Source: Branchiostoma floridae
Taxonomy: Eukaryota > Chordata > Leptocardii > Amphioxiformes > Branchiostomatidae
Length of the DNA stretch: 64,000 bases
Direction of reading: 5' to 3'
Assembly: GCF_000003815.2 (NCBI RefSeq)
Contig: NC_049995.1
Location: 1,600,632-1,664,631, forward strand
The notes under the pieces are model-generated. The model searched no databases, was not told where the DNA came from, and worked only from the letters and a program-made list of their open reading frames with translations. Shown piece by piece: positions 43,620 to 55,126 of the stretch. How positions within the stretch are numbered: the first letter of the stretch is position 1; each line of letters starts with the position of its first letter. The translations under genes were made by a program, and so were the position numbers.

Positions 43620-45270
43620 ACAGGTTCTTGGACAACCCTAGGTAGAAAAAAAAGTGCTTGCAGTTTTTTGTCTGGTTGGTGTCATGCAATAGTTTGTTGG
43701 ACAATTGAACTGTTGGACAGTTTTTTTGTTTGCTGTTGTCGTACGACATGCTGTAAACAACCCCAGAGAGATAACAAGACTGCTGGAAAGTTTTGTTGTT
43801 GTTGTCATGCGACAGGTTGTTGGACAACCCCAGGTAAGTAACAAGACTGTTGGACAGTTTTGTTTGTAGTTGTCATGCGACAGGTTGTTGGACAACCCCA
43901 GGTAAGTAACAAGACTGTTGGACAGTTTTGTTTGTAGTTGTCATGCGACAGGTTGTTGGACAACCCCAGGTAAGTGTACAAGACTATTGGATAGTTTTGT
44001 TTGTGGATGGACGACGGGTTGTGGGATAGCACCAGGCAGGTAACAGGACTGTTGGACAGTTTTGTTTGTTGATGTACGACAGGCTGTGGGACAGCACCAG
44101 GCAGGTAACAAGACTGTTGGACAGTTTTGTTTGTTGATGTATACGATAGGCTGTGGGACAGCACCAGGCAAGTAACAGGACTGTTGGACAGTTTTGTTTG
44201 TTGATGTACGACAGGCTGTGGGACAGCACCAGGCAGGTAACAAGACTGTTGGACAGTTTTGTTTGTTGATGTACGACAGGCTGTGGGACGGCACCAGGCA
44301 AGTAACAGGGCTGTCGGACAGTTTGTTGATGTACGACAGGTTGTGGGACAACACCAGGCAAGTAACAGGACTGTTGGGCAGTTTGGTTCGTTGATGTACG
44401 ACAAGCTGTGGGACAGCACCAGGCAAGTAACAGGACTGTTGGACAGTTTGGTTCGTTGATGTACGATAGGCTGTGGGACAGCACTAGGCAGGTAACAAGA
44501 CTGTTGGACAGTTTGGTTTGTTGATGTACGGCGGGTTGTGGGACAGCACCAACCAGGTAACAAGACTGTTGGACAGTTTGGTTGGTTGATGTACGACAGG
44601 CTGTGGGACAGCACCAGGCAAGTAACAAGACTGTTGGACAGTTTGGTTTGTTGTCGTGCGACAGGCTGTGGGACAGCACCAGGCAGGTAACAGGACTGTT
44701 GGACAGTTTGGTTTGTTGTCGTGCGACAGGCAGTGAGACAACGCCAGGTAGAGTAACAACAGTGTACGACAGTTTTTTGTTTGCTGTTGTCGTATGACAG
44801 GTTGTTCGACAACCCCGGGTAGGTAACAAGACTGTTGGACAGTTTTGTTTGTTGTTGTCGTGCGACAGGTTGGTTAGACAACCCCAGAGAAGTAAAAAGG
44901 CTGCTCGACAGTTTTGTGACGCTGTGCTGTCGTACGACAGATTGTTGAGCAACTCCAGGAAGCCAACAAGACTGTTGGACATTTTTTGTTTGTTGTTGTC
45001 GTGCGACAGGTTGTTAGACAACCCCAGAGAAGTAAAAAGGCTGTTAGACAGTTTTGTGGGTTGTCGTACGATAGATTGTTTAGCAACCCCAGGTAAGCAG
45101 CAAAACTGTTGGACATTTTTGTTTGTTGTTGTCGTGTGACAGGTTGTTAGACAACCTCAGAGAATTAAAAAGGCTGTTAGATAGTTTTGTGTGTTGTTGT
45201 ACGACAGATTGTTGAGTAACCCCAGGTAAGCAGCAAGACTGTTGGAAAGTTTTTAGACTAGAGAAGTAAA
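43620..45270. repeat. Minisatellite of about 63 bp whose units carry 5' splice-site motifs
   Basis: About 26 units contain GACTGTTGGACAGTTTTGTT, a (T/G)CG(T/A)(A/G)CGACAGG word, and (A)CCCCAGGTAAGTAACAAG or CACCAGGCAGGTAACAAG. CAG/GTAAGT or CAG/GTAACA thus recurs every unit. Inverted words (TTGTTGGACAAC, CTGTGGGACAG) make each unit partly palindromic. Long reverse-strand frames here arise from the repeat. No adjacent exon could be identified. Confidence 0.93.
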
Positions 45271-45968
45271 GAGACTGTTAGACAGTTTTCTGTTGATACG
45301 TTGTTACAAATTTGTTACCCAGGTGTTAGTGGTTGGTCGCACGACAGGTTGTTTAGACAAGCCTAGGTAGGTAACATAGCTGGCGGACAGTTTTTTATTT
45401 TGTTTGTTATGCGACAAGTTGTGGGACAACCACAGGTGGAGTTTAAGACTGAAGGACAATTTTTGTGTGCTATGAAGCCGTACTATTAGTTATTGGACAG
45501 CTTCAGGCTGATAACAGGACTTGGTTTTCGTTCGGTTTGTTACTTGACAAGTCGAGGGACAACTCTAGGCTGATATAGTTGGTCGTGCGACAGGGCAGCC
45601 ACATGTAGGAAATGAGAATAGTACAGTTTGGCTGGCTGACTACGACAGGTTTTGGTTAACTTCGTGATGGTACATACCGAGACTGTCCGATACTTTGGGT
45701 GAGATTTGTGGCATTGCAGATTGTTGATGGATCCCGTGTAGATAACGAGAACGGCAAGCAGTTTTTAACGCGATTGAGAAAATATCTACAGAAGCACTGA
45801 AGTCGAGGCCGACAATTGTGAAGATTACGGTGTGCAATGTAGAGAATAGTACGTCGTGGATAGTTTTAGGACAGACAGCACAAGATTAAAAGTTGGCACT
45901 TATATACGTATAACTGCAAGGAGTTTGAACTAATTACGAGTATCATTCGTTCGTTTTTCAACACGCTA

Positions 45969-46556
45969 TTGTATCGCTATGATTCTTGGTACACGTACGT
46001 TTTCTTTGAAGTACAAGAGACAGAGCAACATTGTCGTAGAACATTCGTAACCAACGACGTATTCGTTAGTTGGTACAGGTTTTCAAGAGAAAGGATACCT
46101 TCATCCCGAAGGACATGCAATATGATAAATATGTTACAGGAAGCATACAGTACAACGCGTGTGGGGGTGATGCGAGGACGTCTGAAAATACCACCTCAAG
46201 TTCAGCAACTTAGACCCACCAGCCAGCTGAGAAGTACACGCAGCAAACCATATGGGAGGGCGGCGTACAGGCAGGGATGGTGGCCAAGCAAAGGGATCAA
46301 GAAGTTTAAAACTAGACTTAGAATTCAGAAACAGAGACAACAGCCCCAGAATTTTTTTTACTCTCTCGTACGTTCGAATTGTGACCTGAACTTCCATTTT
46401 GCAGTAACAGAATATGTTAGAGGGCGTCTGTTAAACGCTTTCTTCGTAAAAAAAAAAGAACATCTATACTGTCTTAGAGTTCACTGTAGGGATGACCACT
46501 GTATTTGCTTGTTTTTCATTAAAACACATCAACGTCAGAAGTTGTCCAGGAAGTGA
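45969..46556 (+). CDS. Uncharacterised 195-codon frame
   Basis: The frame is basic, with an Arg/Lys/Gln-rich middle (RGRLKIPPQVQQLRPTSQLR, then WWPSKGIKKFKTRLRIQKQR). No known domain is visible. It lies between the two copies of repeat A. There is no clear promoter or polyadenylation context. It may be chance, a decayed element protein or a real gene. Confidence 0.2.
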   Translation: MYRYDSWYTYVFFEVQETEQHCRRTFVTNDVFVSWYRFSRERIPSSRRTCNMINMLQEAYSTTRVGVMRGRLKIPPQVQQLRPTSQLRSTRSKPYGRAAYRQGWWPSKGIKKFKTRLRIQKQRQQPQNFFYSLVRSNCDLNFHFAVTEYVRGRLLNAFFVKKKEHLYCLRVHCRDDHCICLFFIKTHQRQKLSRK

Positions 46557-46559
46557 CAT

Positions 46560-47635
46560 TTTTTCGTTGTAATGTTGAGAAACAACTAGTTAATAAATCG
46601 GTTTGCTGTTTTCGTCTGTCTCCATTTTCTTTACTTGGTAGTACGTTCCAGCGCTTATGGTTTATAAGTAATTTGAAAAGGAGCATGTTTAATATAAAGT
46701 GCCATGGATAAATACAGGTTCGTGTATCTTGGGTAGTAATTTGTTGATAACTTGACGAGGCACGAAAGTTAAAAGGCAGCAGTTATTTTGTCGTTTTATC
46801 GAAACATTTAGGCCAAAGTCTAATTTTGTTTCGTAGGTAGATCTGACATGTTTAGCTGTAATGAGTCCAAAGATGACGCTATAAAAGTTTCAGGTTAATA
46901 TAGCCAGTATTGAAAGGTCACTGCTTACTTTCTAACTGTCAGCCTTTATTGGCACACACAGGGTTAAGGCTTATTTATAGAAGACATGAAGGTTTTGCTG
47001 CACATAATATAGAATGTCTTCAATTTATCACATATGCTTTTCAACCTAGACCTAGTAATATAGGGTTGGCTACCCAGCGCAAGATATGGCATTGGCCAAA
47101 ACTGGTTTCGTCAAGTATGCTCATCAATTCAAGGGTTAGTGGATTTTCCAGAGAGGTTGTTATCAGTGAAAAGCTAGAACAGTACGTAGTGAGGAGGACT
47201 CTTAACACTTCAATACACATTTTTTTGTTTAGATACAATTATCCCAATGTATGTGACGTAGCTTGGTTTGCTAAACGGCAGTTGAAACAAATATTTGAAA
47301 CCGAATGTCGACATTTTTTTTTTTTTTTGTTTATACCCGAGTTCTGATAGGGAGAAATGGGATTATATTGGGTATTTATTCTTGCAATATGTCTGGGCCA
47401 TTTGTGTACGTCGAATTTGGAGAGATCCGTTATACGAAAGTTACATCTGCTGCGATAATAGACCATTGTTACGTACCGTGTCTATTCTATTTATGGGGTT
47501 GGAAGTATATTTGGAGTTTGCAACATCTGACAGAGGACACTTCTAGTAGTTTTTAGAAGAGGACCGCCGGCGATGCAAGAAATAAAAAGTATTAGACTGC
47601 ACATTAGTTTTATTGTAGTTGATTCACTTCCGATA
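46560..47635. other. No convincing gene
   Basis: Several medium frames lack splice or family support. A poly-T run at 47313-47327 is the only notable motif. Confidence 0.4.
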
Positions 47636-47639
47636 AGCA

Positions 47640-47900
47640 GGACACGAATAAAAGAATAATGAATGGAGGTTGGGGTAGTTAAAAGAATAATGAATGGAGG
47701 TTGGGGTAGAAAGGAATAGAGAATGATGGTGTGAAGAACTTGGCGGATGAGAGTGGGAGAAGTAAGGATGAGAGTGGGAGAGAACGATAGAGTCAAGGAA
47801 GGTTAAGATGAGATTGGGGATAGTAGGAGGTATGGATATTTATGAACGATGGAGTGAAGGAAAGTTAGGATGAGATTAGGAATAGTAGGAGGTATGCATA
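47640..47900. repeat. Short purine-rich tandem repeats
   Basis: AAAAGAATAATGAATGGAGG and TTGGGGTAG repeat about twice near 47650-47710, and GATGAGATT(A/G)GG(A/G)ATAGTAGGAGGTATG repeats near 47808 and 47868. It is a strand-asymmetric purine tract. Confidence 0.8.
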
Positions 47901-48032
47901 TGTAAGAAGGAAGAATAGTAGCACCAATATTGTATAGTGATTGTTATGGTAGGTCTGGACCACCACCCATATAAGTGGTAGAGTCCGCTAGTGGTTACGT
48001 CACGCACTGTGTGGTGCTGGTTGTTTACCATC

Positions 48033-48202
48033 ATGGAACGGTTCCATAAGAAGTTGTCAATAGACTATGTTGAGTATGTTGACTATGCGTCCACTGTCGT
48101 CCTTGGGTATACACCGCACGCGTTCCCTATTAGCGTGGAGTCAGCGGTTGGTCTCCTAGAACCCACACACGCACCAAGAAGCTTGGATGCCACGCAACTC
48201 AG
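48033..48202 (+). CDS. Candidate exon, unknown protein
   Basis: ATCATGG opens 56 codons that start MERFHKKLSIDYVEYVDYAS and continue TVVLGYTPHAFPISVESAVG, ending in phase 2 at CTCAG/GTAATG. Composition is coding-like. No family was recognised. It lies 32 bp before the B1-A2 repeat block, so it may be part of the same duplicated or mobile unit. Confidence 0.35.
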
Positions 48203-48234
48203 GTAATGATACTAAAAAGAAGAGGCGCGACGGA

Positions 48235-48621
48235 AGGCACCACCCCATAGCTTCATATGGATGAGTCAATCACTGCGCAGAAAGAATAGGTAACTATCTT
48301 TCCTGCGCTGTGATTGGCGATGCCTATATTAGGCGAAGACCCAATCCCATATAAAGGCAGGATAGACTATTCACATGCAGTTTGACGGACTCATCCGCAC
48401 AGCCTGGAATCCGTCGAAGACGTGAACATGGGATAGAAGGAGTGGGACAAGGGAAAAGAGGTAGGCACGATGGAGCGCAGTTTTTTTCTTTTTCGCCCGC
48501 CCACCCACCCACCCACTCAGTCTGGGGAATGTTATATGTATCACATCTTCGCGCGACTCCAGGCACCACCCCATAGCTTCATATGGATGAGTCAATCACT
48601 GCGCAGAAAGAATAGGTAACT
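48235..48621. repeat. Split direct repeats B1-A2...B2
   Basis: B (61 bp, AGGCACCACCCCATAGCTTC to GAATAGGTAACT) occurs at 48235-48295 and identically at 48561-48621. A2 (48293-48404) directly follows B1 and copies 41945-42056. The order over 6.7 kb is A1, long interior, B1, A2, 156 bp, B2. This resembles the split direct repeats of tyrosine-recombinase retroelements (Ngaro/PAT type). No RT or recombinase frame was seen in the interior, so the class remains open. Confidence 0.7.
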
Positions 48622-49067
48622 TTTTTTCGTAGCACCATACTATGTGGATATATCAACAGAAAATGGGGGCTCCTCATTGGCTGAGGGGAAGTAGCCATGG
48701 GCTAACGTTAATTATGTTGGCACCATGTACTTGAATTAGCTTCAGAAATGTGATCCTCTGTCAGTGGAAGTGTTTCTGTTTGTACCACATGCACACAGAT
48801 CATGCTGTTTACATTAAAACCTGCCCAGGTAGTAACGTTAAACACCAAATGCCAAATAAATTTAGATGTCATAAACACGAGCCTGCTTTCCCTTACCCTA
48901 GGATGCAGGATATCCAATAACCCTACACGAGCTTCACTAACGTACGCGTGTTACGGCTCGAGATTACCAAGGGCGACGATAAGGTCATGGGAACCATGGG
49001 AAGGGCACAGGGTGTGTGGTGGCGTTGCGTGTACATTGACAACATGAATGTTTGTCTCCATTCATCC

Positions 49068-49724
49068 TTGTTAAATTCGCCAAGAAGGTTATATTTTGGG
49101 TAGCGTTTGTATGTGTGTGCGTTACAGCATAACACAAAACGCCTGGATCGATTGTATTGATATTCAGTATGTGTGTAGGTCTTGATGAGACCTGAAAACG
49201 ATTATATTTTGGGTCCCCTAGTGGTCCGTTACGGTACTGCAGCGGACCTTCCGGGTTTGATATCTCGAGTTCTGAACATGCTGCGGCTATGATTTTTGAG
49301 TGGTAGACAGCTCTTGACGCCTTAAGTAAGTGGTATAGGTTTGGGACCTTAGCGGCTTGTTTTGGAACTGCAGGGCCGGTTTAGTGACAAACTTTAAAAA
49401 GGGAATAACTATAGAAGAGGTTGACGGATTGTCATGATTTTAAATATGTCGATAGGTTAAGTGATGCTTCATGTAATTAAACATTGATTCTGCAAATTGG
49501 AATCTGATTTGCATAGTTAATGAGGAAATCGTTTAAATACGCTCTGCTCCATTGTAGGACCATTGCAACACGTTACATTTGTAACTGAGAAGAAGAATAT
49601 TGATAAAAATATTATGTAAAATAAAGACTCTAATTTGCATAATTGATGAGAAAATGTTATAGTCTCATCGTGTGTGGTAAATGATGGAAACTTCTCACTT
49701 GTATTACAACTCTGATTAAATATG
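49068..49724 (+). mobile_element. Interspersed repeat family R1, copy 3, cut by the gap
   Basis: The copy shares GAAGGTTATATTTTGGGTAG, TATCTCGAGTTCTGAACATG, TTGTTTTGGAACTGCAGGGC and GTTGACGGATTGTCATGATT with the copy at 37531. The 3' part is lost in the N run that starts at 49725. Confidence 0.7.
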
Positions 49725-50035
49725 NNNNNNNNNNNNNNNNNNNNNNNNNNNNNNNNNNNNNNNNNNNNNNNNNNNNNNNNNNNNNNNNNNNNNNNNNNNN
49801 NNNNNNNNNNNNNNNNNNNNNNNNNNNNNNNNNNNNNNNNNNNNNNNNNNNNNNNNNNNNNNNNNNNNNNNNNNNNNNNNNNNNNNNNNNNNNNNNNNNN
49901 NNNNNNNNNNNNNNNNNNNNNNNNNNNNNNNNNNNNNNNNNNNNNNNNNNNNNNNNNNNNNNNNNNNNNNNNNNNNNNNNNNNNNNNNNNNNNNNNNNNN
50001 NNNNNNNNNNNNNNNNNNNNNNNNNNNNNNNNNNN
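49725..50035. other. Assembly gap, 311 N
   Basis: The run of N interrupts the R1 repeat copy. Open frames across it are artefacts. Confidence 1.
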
Positions 50036-50139
50036 GTCCATTTTACCTATGTTTATTTCAATGTTTGAAGTCCTTAGATGTCATATTTCCTCAAAATGAA
50101 AGATGAATATGAACTTCAATGATGAAGTGAACGAGAAGT

Positions 50140-50420
50140 AATTATAGACTCTCCACCTGCCAACAGTGCCAATGCAACCTCAGAGTAGCACATGTCACCT
50201 GCCGTGCGCTCGAGCAGCCGTGCTGATGCAACTTCAAGGTAACACCTGTCACCTGCCGTGCGCACGGGCCAGCTGTGCTGATGCAACCTCAGAGTAACAC
50301 ATGTCACCTGCCGTGCGCACGGGCCAGCTGTGCTGATGCAACCTCAGAGTAACACCTGTCACCTGCCGTGTGCACGGGCCAGCTGTGCTGATGCAACTTC
50401 CGGGTAACACCTGTCACCTG
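50140..50420. repeat. 57-bp tandem repeat, about five copies
   Basis: The unit GTCACCTGCCGTGCGCACGG followed by GCCAGCTGTGCTGATGCAAC recurs at about 57-bp steps with AGAGTAACAC spacers. It is GC-rich and young. GTAACACCTGTCACCTG resembles E-box clusters (CACCTG), which is probably incidental. Confidence 0.9.
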
Positions 50421-50429
50421 TGACCTGAC

Positions 50430-51255
50430 CTCAAACAGCAAATAGACCAAGATGGCGCCACCTGATCGTGGGTTAGCGACTGCAGGTCTGTCAGGTTTAG
50501 CACGGGGAAGCTTTGGTAGCCTGAGATTCAGCTTTATTACTTTCGCCAAGGTTCAGATTTACGTTGGATCCTATGGTTGAGATCTGGAACAGAAGAACTC
50601 GAGATGCTTTAAATGAATGTTTATATTCGGTATAAATGTAGGTGTTGACAAGTGCGATTAACAGCGACACCGATCGACTTTCCTTGACCCTGCAGCGGCA
50701 CCTGTGGCGTGTGAAAGTTAGGTAAAGGATACATTGTTAGACATAGAAAATGTCATTGATGGCATCATGAGTGAGTTTAAGGGAACGTCAACTAAGATGA
50801 TATTTCCCTGGCGAGTTTGAAAGTAAGCAGCCGGTGTTGTTTATGTACGTCACAAAGAGAGGTGGGAAAAGGAGCCGCTAATGTAGTAAAACATATGTAC
50901 AGTTGCACCATCGTGCCGACTTTATCTGAGACTACTACTCTTCTTGCAAAATTATAAAGTGAGATTGTACATATCTAGTAGATAAATAGGTAAAATCAAA
51001 TAGTACACGAGGTGAGTTGTCTTTTTTTCTATTGCATGTAGAGCGACTTGATTTACTAACGTTACTTATCAAACTGTACTCACTGGAAATGGGAAAAAAT
51101 AAGCTGCACCCTCCTGTATTGCTCTCCTGACGCCTTCGGATTGTTTTCGGCGTTTTAAGACAAGACTGAGGCAGACATACATACACATAAACGAATAGGC
51201 ATACACACATGTACATAGCACACTTTTACCTCCTTTACCTTATCGTTTTCCATCA
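50430..51255. other. Unassigned DNA
   Basis: AAGATGGCGCC at 50449 is a possible ATG context but leads to no frame with splice support. Nothing else was recognised. Confidence 0.35.
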
Positions 51256-51257
51256 AT

Positions 51258-51560
51258 TCTGAAACCACTTCTGAAACATCTTGAATTGTAATGTCAAAAG
51301 TCACGTAGAGATGTCCGAGTTGTAAGATCGATTCTCATAACTTAGATCCCTCCATTTGGAAGATTATGAGGGGGAAACAATTTTCACGGGCGAGCCAGAT
51401 GTTTCGAAGGGCCATGAGGTCCGTCCTCCTGAAAATCGCAGTATCGTTCCACAATCACTTCTGAAACATCTTCAATCGCAATATCAAGACTCTTGTCGAG
51501 ATGTCCGATTAACATTGCTATTCAGGATTTGTCAGAATTGAATATTAAACGATACTGCGA
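51258..51560. repeat. Diverged 192-bp direct repeat with an inverted word
   Basis: CTTCTGAAACATCTT(G/C)AAT and GAGATGTCCGA recur at 51266 and 51458. AAAATCGCAGTATCGTT (51431) is inverted at 51549. The pattern is local duplication and inversion without coding content. Confidence 0.6.
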
Positions 51561-52353
51561 TTTTAGGTCCCTTTAAAGTTTAAAATAATTGATATTACAG
51601 GTAAGCGTTGTCTTTTTATTATGTCAAAAAATACAGACTTGAAGGCATGTTTGGGGCTTCTGGAACACCTTAGACGGATGTGTGGTCAAAGGTCACCACT
51701 TTTTGTTAGATGCTACCGCCGGCACGTGTTGCAGTATACTCTCATGGTGCAAGTATTACTCACTATACAAGACGACAGACTAGCTACTTCCCCCTCCTAC
51801 AGTGACGCTCGTTCATCCACAAGGCTCCATCTATGCGATAACAGACTATAGTTAAGTTAGTTAGACGTACCACGCCGCAAGGCTCAGACAAAACTAGTTT
51901 CTACAGCTAGCAAATGGTATGGAGCAAGACGAAGTTCAGGGTCGGGTGTGCATTGAAAACCCCCAAACATATTCTCTCTAGTCCTATTTCTCAATACTAC
52001 GCGTGTATTTTTACCGCATTTTTTTTACCGCATTTGTTCTTCCGCAAAGCACAATCAATAACTAATTTTTACAAAATGGCCATTACTTTGTCGGGAGACC
52101 GCCTGGGAACACCGGATGCTGTAGGCACACCAGAGGGCCATCTTTTGACCCTTTCTCTTAGAAGCGTCTTTAAGTGCGTCATCCGAAAGGCATCTTTCTC
52201 CTATGGCCACATCACGTTGAATACACCGGATCTCCATCGTTATCGAAAGTTACGCTACGTGGAGCCGTTCATTACTTGAGAACGTGTTTCCCTGTGACTG
52301 TGTTCTCCTGCCTGTAATTCCCTTAGCCTGATGCCAACACATTCGTGCCGCCA

Positions 52354-52845
52354 GTTTTCCCGATCCACGGTGCTGACTGTGTTTCTCTGTCCCTGGTGCT
52401 GACTGTGTTTCCCTGGTGCTGACTGTGTTTCTCTGTCCCTGGTGCTGACTGTGTTTCCCTGGTGCTGACTGTGTTTCCCTGTCCCTGGTGCTGACTGTGT
52501 TTCTCTGTCCCTGGTGCTGACTGTGCTTCCCTGTCCCTGGTGCTGACCATGTTCTCTGTCCCTGGTGCTGACTGTGTTTCTATGTCCCTGGTGCTAACTG
52601 TGTTTCCCTGTCCCTGGTGCTAACTGTGTTTCCCTGTCCCTGGTGCTGACTGTACTTCCCTGTCCCTGGTGCTGACTGTGTTTCCCTGTCTCTGGTGCTG
52701 ACTGTGTTTCTATGTCCCTGGTGGGGCCAGTATTTCCCACGATGCTGACCGTGCTTCTCTGTCCCTGGTGCTGACTGTGCTTCTCTGTCCCTAGTGGTGA
52801 CTGTGTTTCTCTGTCCCTGTTGCTGACTGTGTTTCTCTGTCCCTG
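52354..52845. repeat. 26-bp minisatellite, left block
   Basis: The unit GACTGTGTTTCTCTGTCCCT followed by GGTGCT repeats about nineteen times with 13-bp half units. The same array resumes at 54117 after a LINE insertion. Confidence 0.93.
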
Positions 52846-54116
52846 GTTTGTTTGTTTGTTTGTTTCTATTTAACCAGGGTTACATATCGCCAATTTAGGC
52901 GTTTTTCAAAGTTCCCTGGGGGCAACCCCGAACATACATGCAACATAAAAGCGATATCAAATAACATAAATGGTAACATAGCGAGTACTAACGAAAATTA
53001 ACAAAAATCAATTTTACAACGTAAGCATAATGTAACTCATAATCATTATCAAAATGAAATAAATGGAGATTTGCATACGAATGTGAACAAAACAAGAAAA
53101 GACATGATAGTTTGACGTTTTAGACCATGTGGTGTTCTGTTTGGTATATGGTTTTGAAGGTGGAAATGGATGCTGCTGCCCTTAAGTGTGGAGTTAGTGA
53201 GTTCCACAGGGATGCGCCGGAGAACGAGAGAGACTTTTTCTGGTATTGTAGACGTGTTTTAGATAGTTGAAGCCCCCCCCCCCCTGTGTACTGTGCCGGG
53301 TGTGGTGTGAGTGTGTTTCAGCAGATGTGGTGAAGAGTTGGGAAATGTGTGTAGGAGACATTCCATTGAGTGCTTTGAACATAAAGACAGCCTTATTTCT
53401 CTTGTGATGCTGCGCTACAGGGGTCCAGCCCAGTGTGTTCAGAATAGTCTCTCTTGGAGTGTGGTGGTCGCAACCTAGCACTACCCTGCCCGCCCTGTGT
53501 TGCAACTTTTGTAGTTTGTCAATGCCCCCTTCCCTCCCTGGTCCCATACGGTGGTACAATATTGAATGTGTGGGAGGAATAGTGTAGTATAAATTGTCAA
53601 TAGCGCTTGCCTGTTCAGATATGGCCTTAGGCATTTCATGATGCCGATGATCTTAGACAGCTTCTTGTTAACGTGAAGAAAGTGGTAGTTCCACAGAAGG
53701 GCCTTGTCTATTACAACTCCTAAATACTTAAAAGTGTCCACCTGCTCCAGTTCAGTGTAATCTAGAAGGAGCTGTAGTGACTGGTCAGTAGCTTTGGACT
53801 TCTGTGACCCAACCAACATTGATTTGCATTTTGAAGGGTTTAAGGATAGTTTGTTGGCGACGAACCAGTGCATGAGGCGGATGCAGTCATTCTGTAGGGG
53901 CTCCTGTACTGTCTGTATGCTGCGATGGGAGAAGTACACAATGGTGTCGTCCGCATACATAGCTACTCTACATGACTGTAAACAATTAGGCAGGTCGTTG
54001 ATATATACAATAAAAAGGAGGGGTCCAAGAATGGACCCATGAGGAACTCCACAAGTCACGCAAGATGTATCAGATAGGAGTTGACACAGGTGCATTGCAG
54101 TCTACCTGTGTGACAC
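52846..54116 (-). mobile_element. 5'-truncated non-LTR retrotransposon (Jockey/CR1/I group)
   Basis: On the minus strand a broken frame (54095 to about 53194) reads VPHGSILGPLLFIVYINDLP, AMYADDTIVYF with the YADD catalytic box, NKLSLNPSKCKSMLVG and FKYLGVVID, then QKLQHRAGRVV and KAVFMFKALNGMSP of the C-terminal part. One frameshift lies near 53500 and another at a poly-C run at 53275. The 3' end is GGTTAAATAGAAA(CAAA)n, a simple-repeat tail. It starts within the RT domain, so endonuclease and ORF1 are missing. The element interrupts the 26-bp minisatellite. Confidence 0.92.
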
Positions 54117-54358
54117 GACTGTGTTTCTCTGTCCCTGGTGCTGACTGTGTTTCTCTGTCCCTGGTGCTGACTGTGTTTCCCTGTCCCTGACTGTGTAACT
54201 CTGGTGCTGACTGTGTTTCTCTGTCCCTGGTGCTGACTGTGTTTCTCTGTCCCTGGTGCTGACTGTGTTTCTCTGTCCCTGGTGCTGACTGTGTTTCCCT
54301 GGTGCTGACTGTGTTTCTCTGTCCCTGGTGCTGATTGTGTTTCTCTGTCCCTGGTGCA
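54117..54358. repeat. 26-bp minisatellite, right block
   Basis: The same unit as 52354-52845 repeats about nine times. The two blocks were one array before the LINE insertion. Confidence 0.93.
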
Positions 54359-54359
54359 G

Positions 54360-55118
54360 AGTGGTTATCATCAAAATTTTTGGGACATTTGGCAGCTGTG
54401 TTAAGTTAATCAGACATATATCGTGCAAATTAGGGTCTCAATTGATTATTTGGTGAGGAAAATCAGGAAATAATGCAATAGCCTTTCATTCGTACGGCCT
54501 TTGTACTTTGAACGTATAGTGTAGTTTAGGCAGAGAAGATGATCAACTGATGATCTATGTGAATGGAGAACTAATTTCCAATTTATAATACGTCATTCGA
54601 AAACATTTGTAATGCGTCACTTGTCACAAGTAATCACTTTTCTCTTAACAGCAATGCCCTACAAACATCCATCGTGTTAAACCATCATTGATAGATACAG
54701 CCAAAGAACACGAATACTGAAACACACCACCACCAGCAACAAATGTATATTGATTCATATAAATCGTAGCCCCGTCGCCATGGCAATTCGTTATCATTGC
54801 CACACTTATTCTAGAAATTGCAGATATCTGGTCTTATCAGGTATTATCATTTTGATAGTTGCCATTCAAGAGACCAACCCTTTCGAAATGAATGCTGTGG
54901 TTTGTAAGTAAAATAAAGAATATCAGATGTAAAGTAACACAAACTACTGTCTTTTAGTGATGTTTAATCATAACCAAACCATGAAAGTCGATATTGTGTT
55001 TGATTCCCCTTTGCTATCATGATTATACATGTAACATACACACACGCACAAACAAACACACACTTTAATAACCTTACGTGCTTTTGTTTCTAAAGGTAGT
55101 AGGCGGTGCTAAAATGTA
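54360..55118. other. Intergenic DNA with remnants of family R1
   Basis: GATGATCAACTGATGATCTA and GTGAATGGAGAACTAATTT near 54540 parallel the R1 copy near 38170. No gene was seen. Confidence 0.4.
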
Positions 55119-55120
55119 TG

Positions 55121-55126
55121 ATTTAT
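55121..55126 (-). terminator. Candidate polyadenylation signal of the polycystin gene
   Basis: TTTATT on the plus strand reads AATAAA on the minus strand, about 550 bp after the stop codon at 55673-55675. The 3' UTR would hold a 24-bp inverted pair (55238-55261 and 55354-55377). Confidence 0.5.

Noticed and set aside
43805-45021. Minus-strand frames of up to 358 codons rich in CRTSTN and NCPTVLL repeats
   Set aside because: They are reverse translation of the 63-bp array; several frames are open at once and all shift with unit length.
45969-46556. Confident gene call for the 195-codon frame
   Set aside because: No domain, splice partner or promoter; kept only as a low-confidence frame.
46910-47347. 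145-codon frame ending in a poly-Phe run
   Set aside because: The run comes from a poly-T tract; composition and residue pattern look random.
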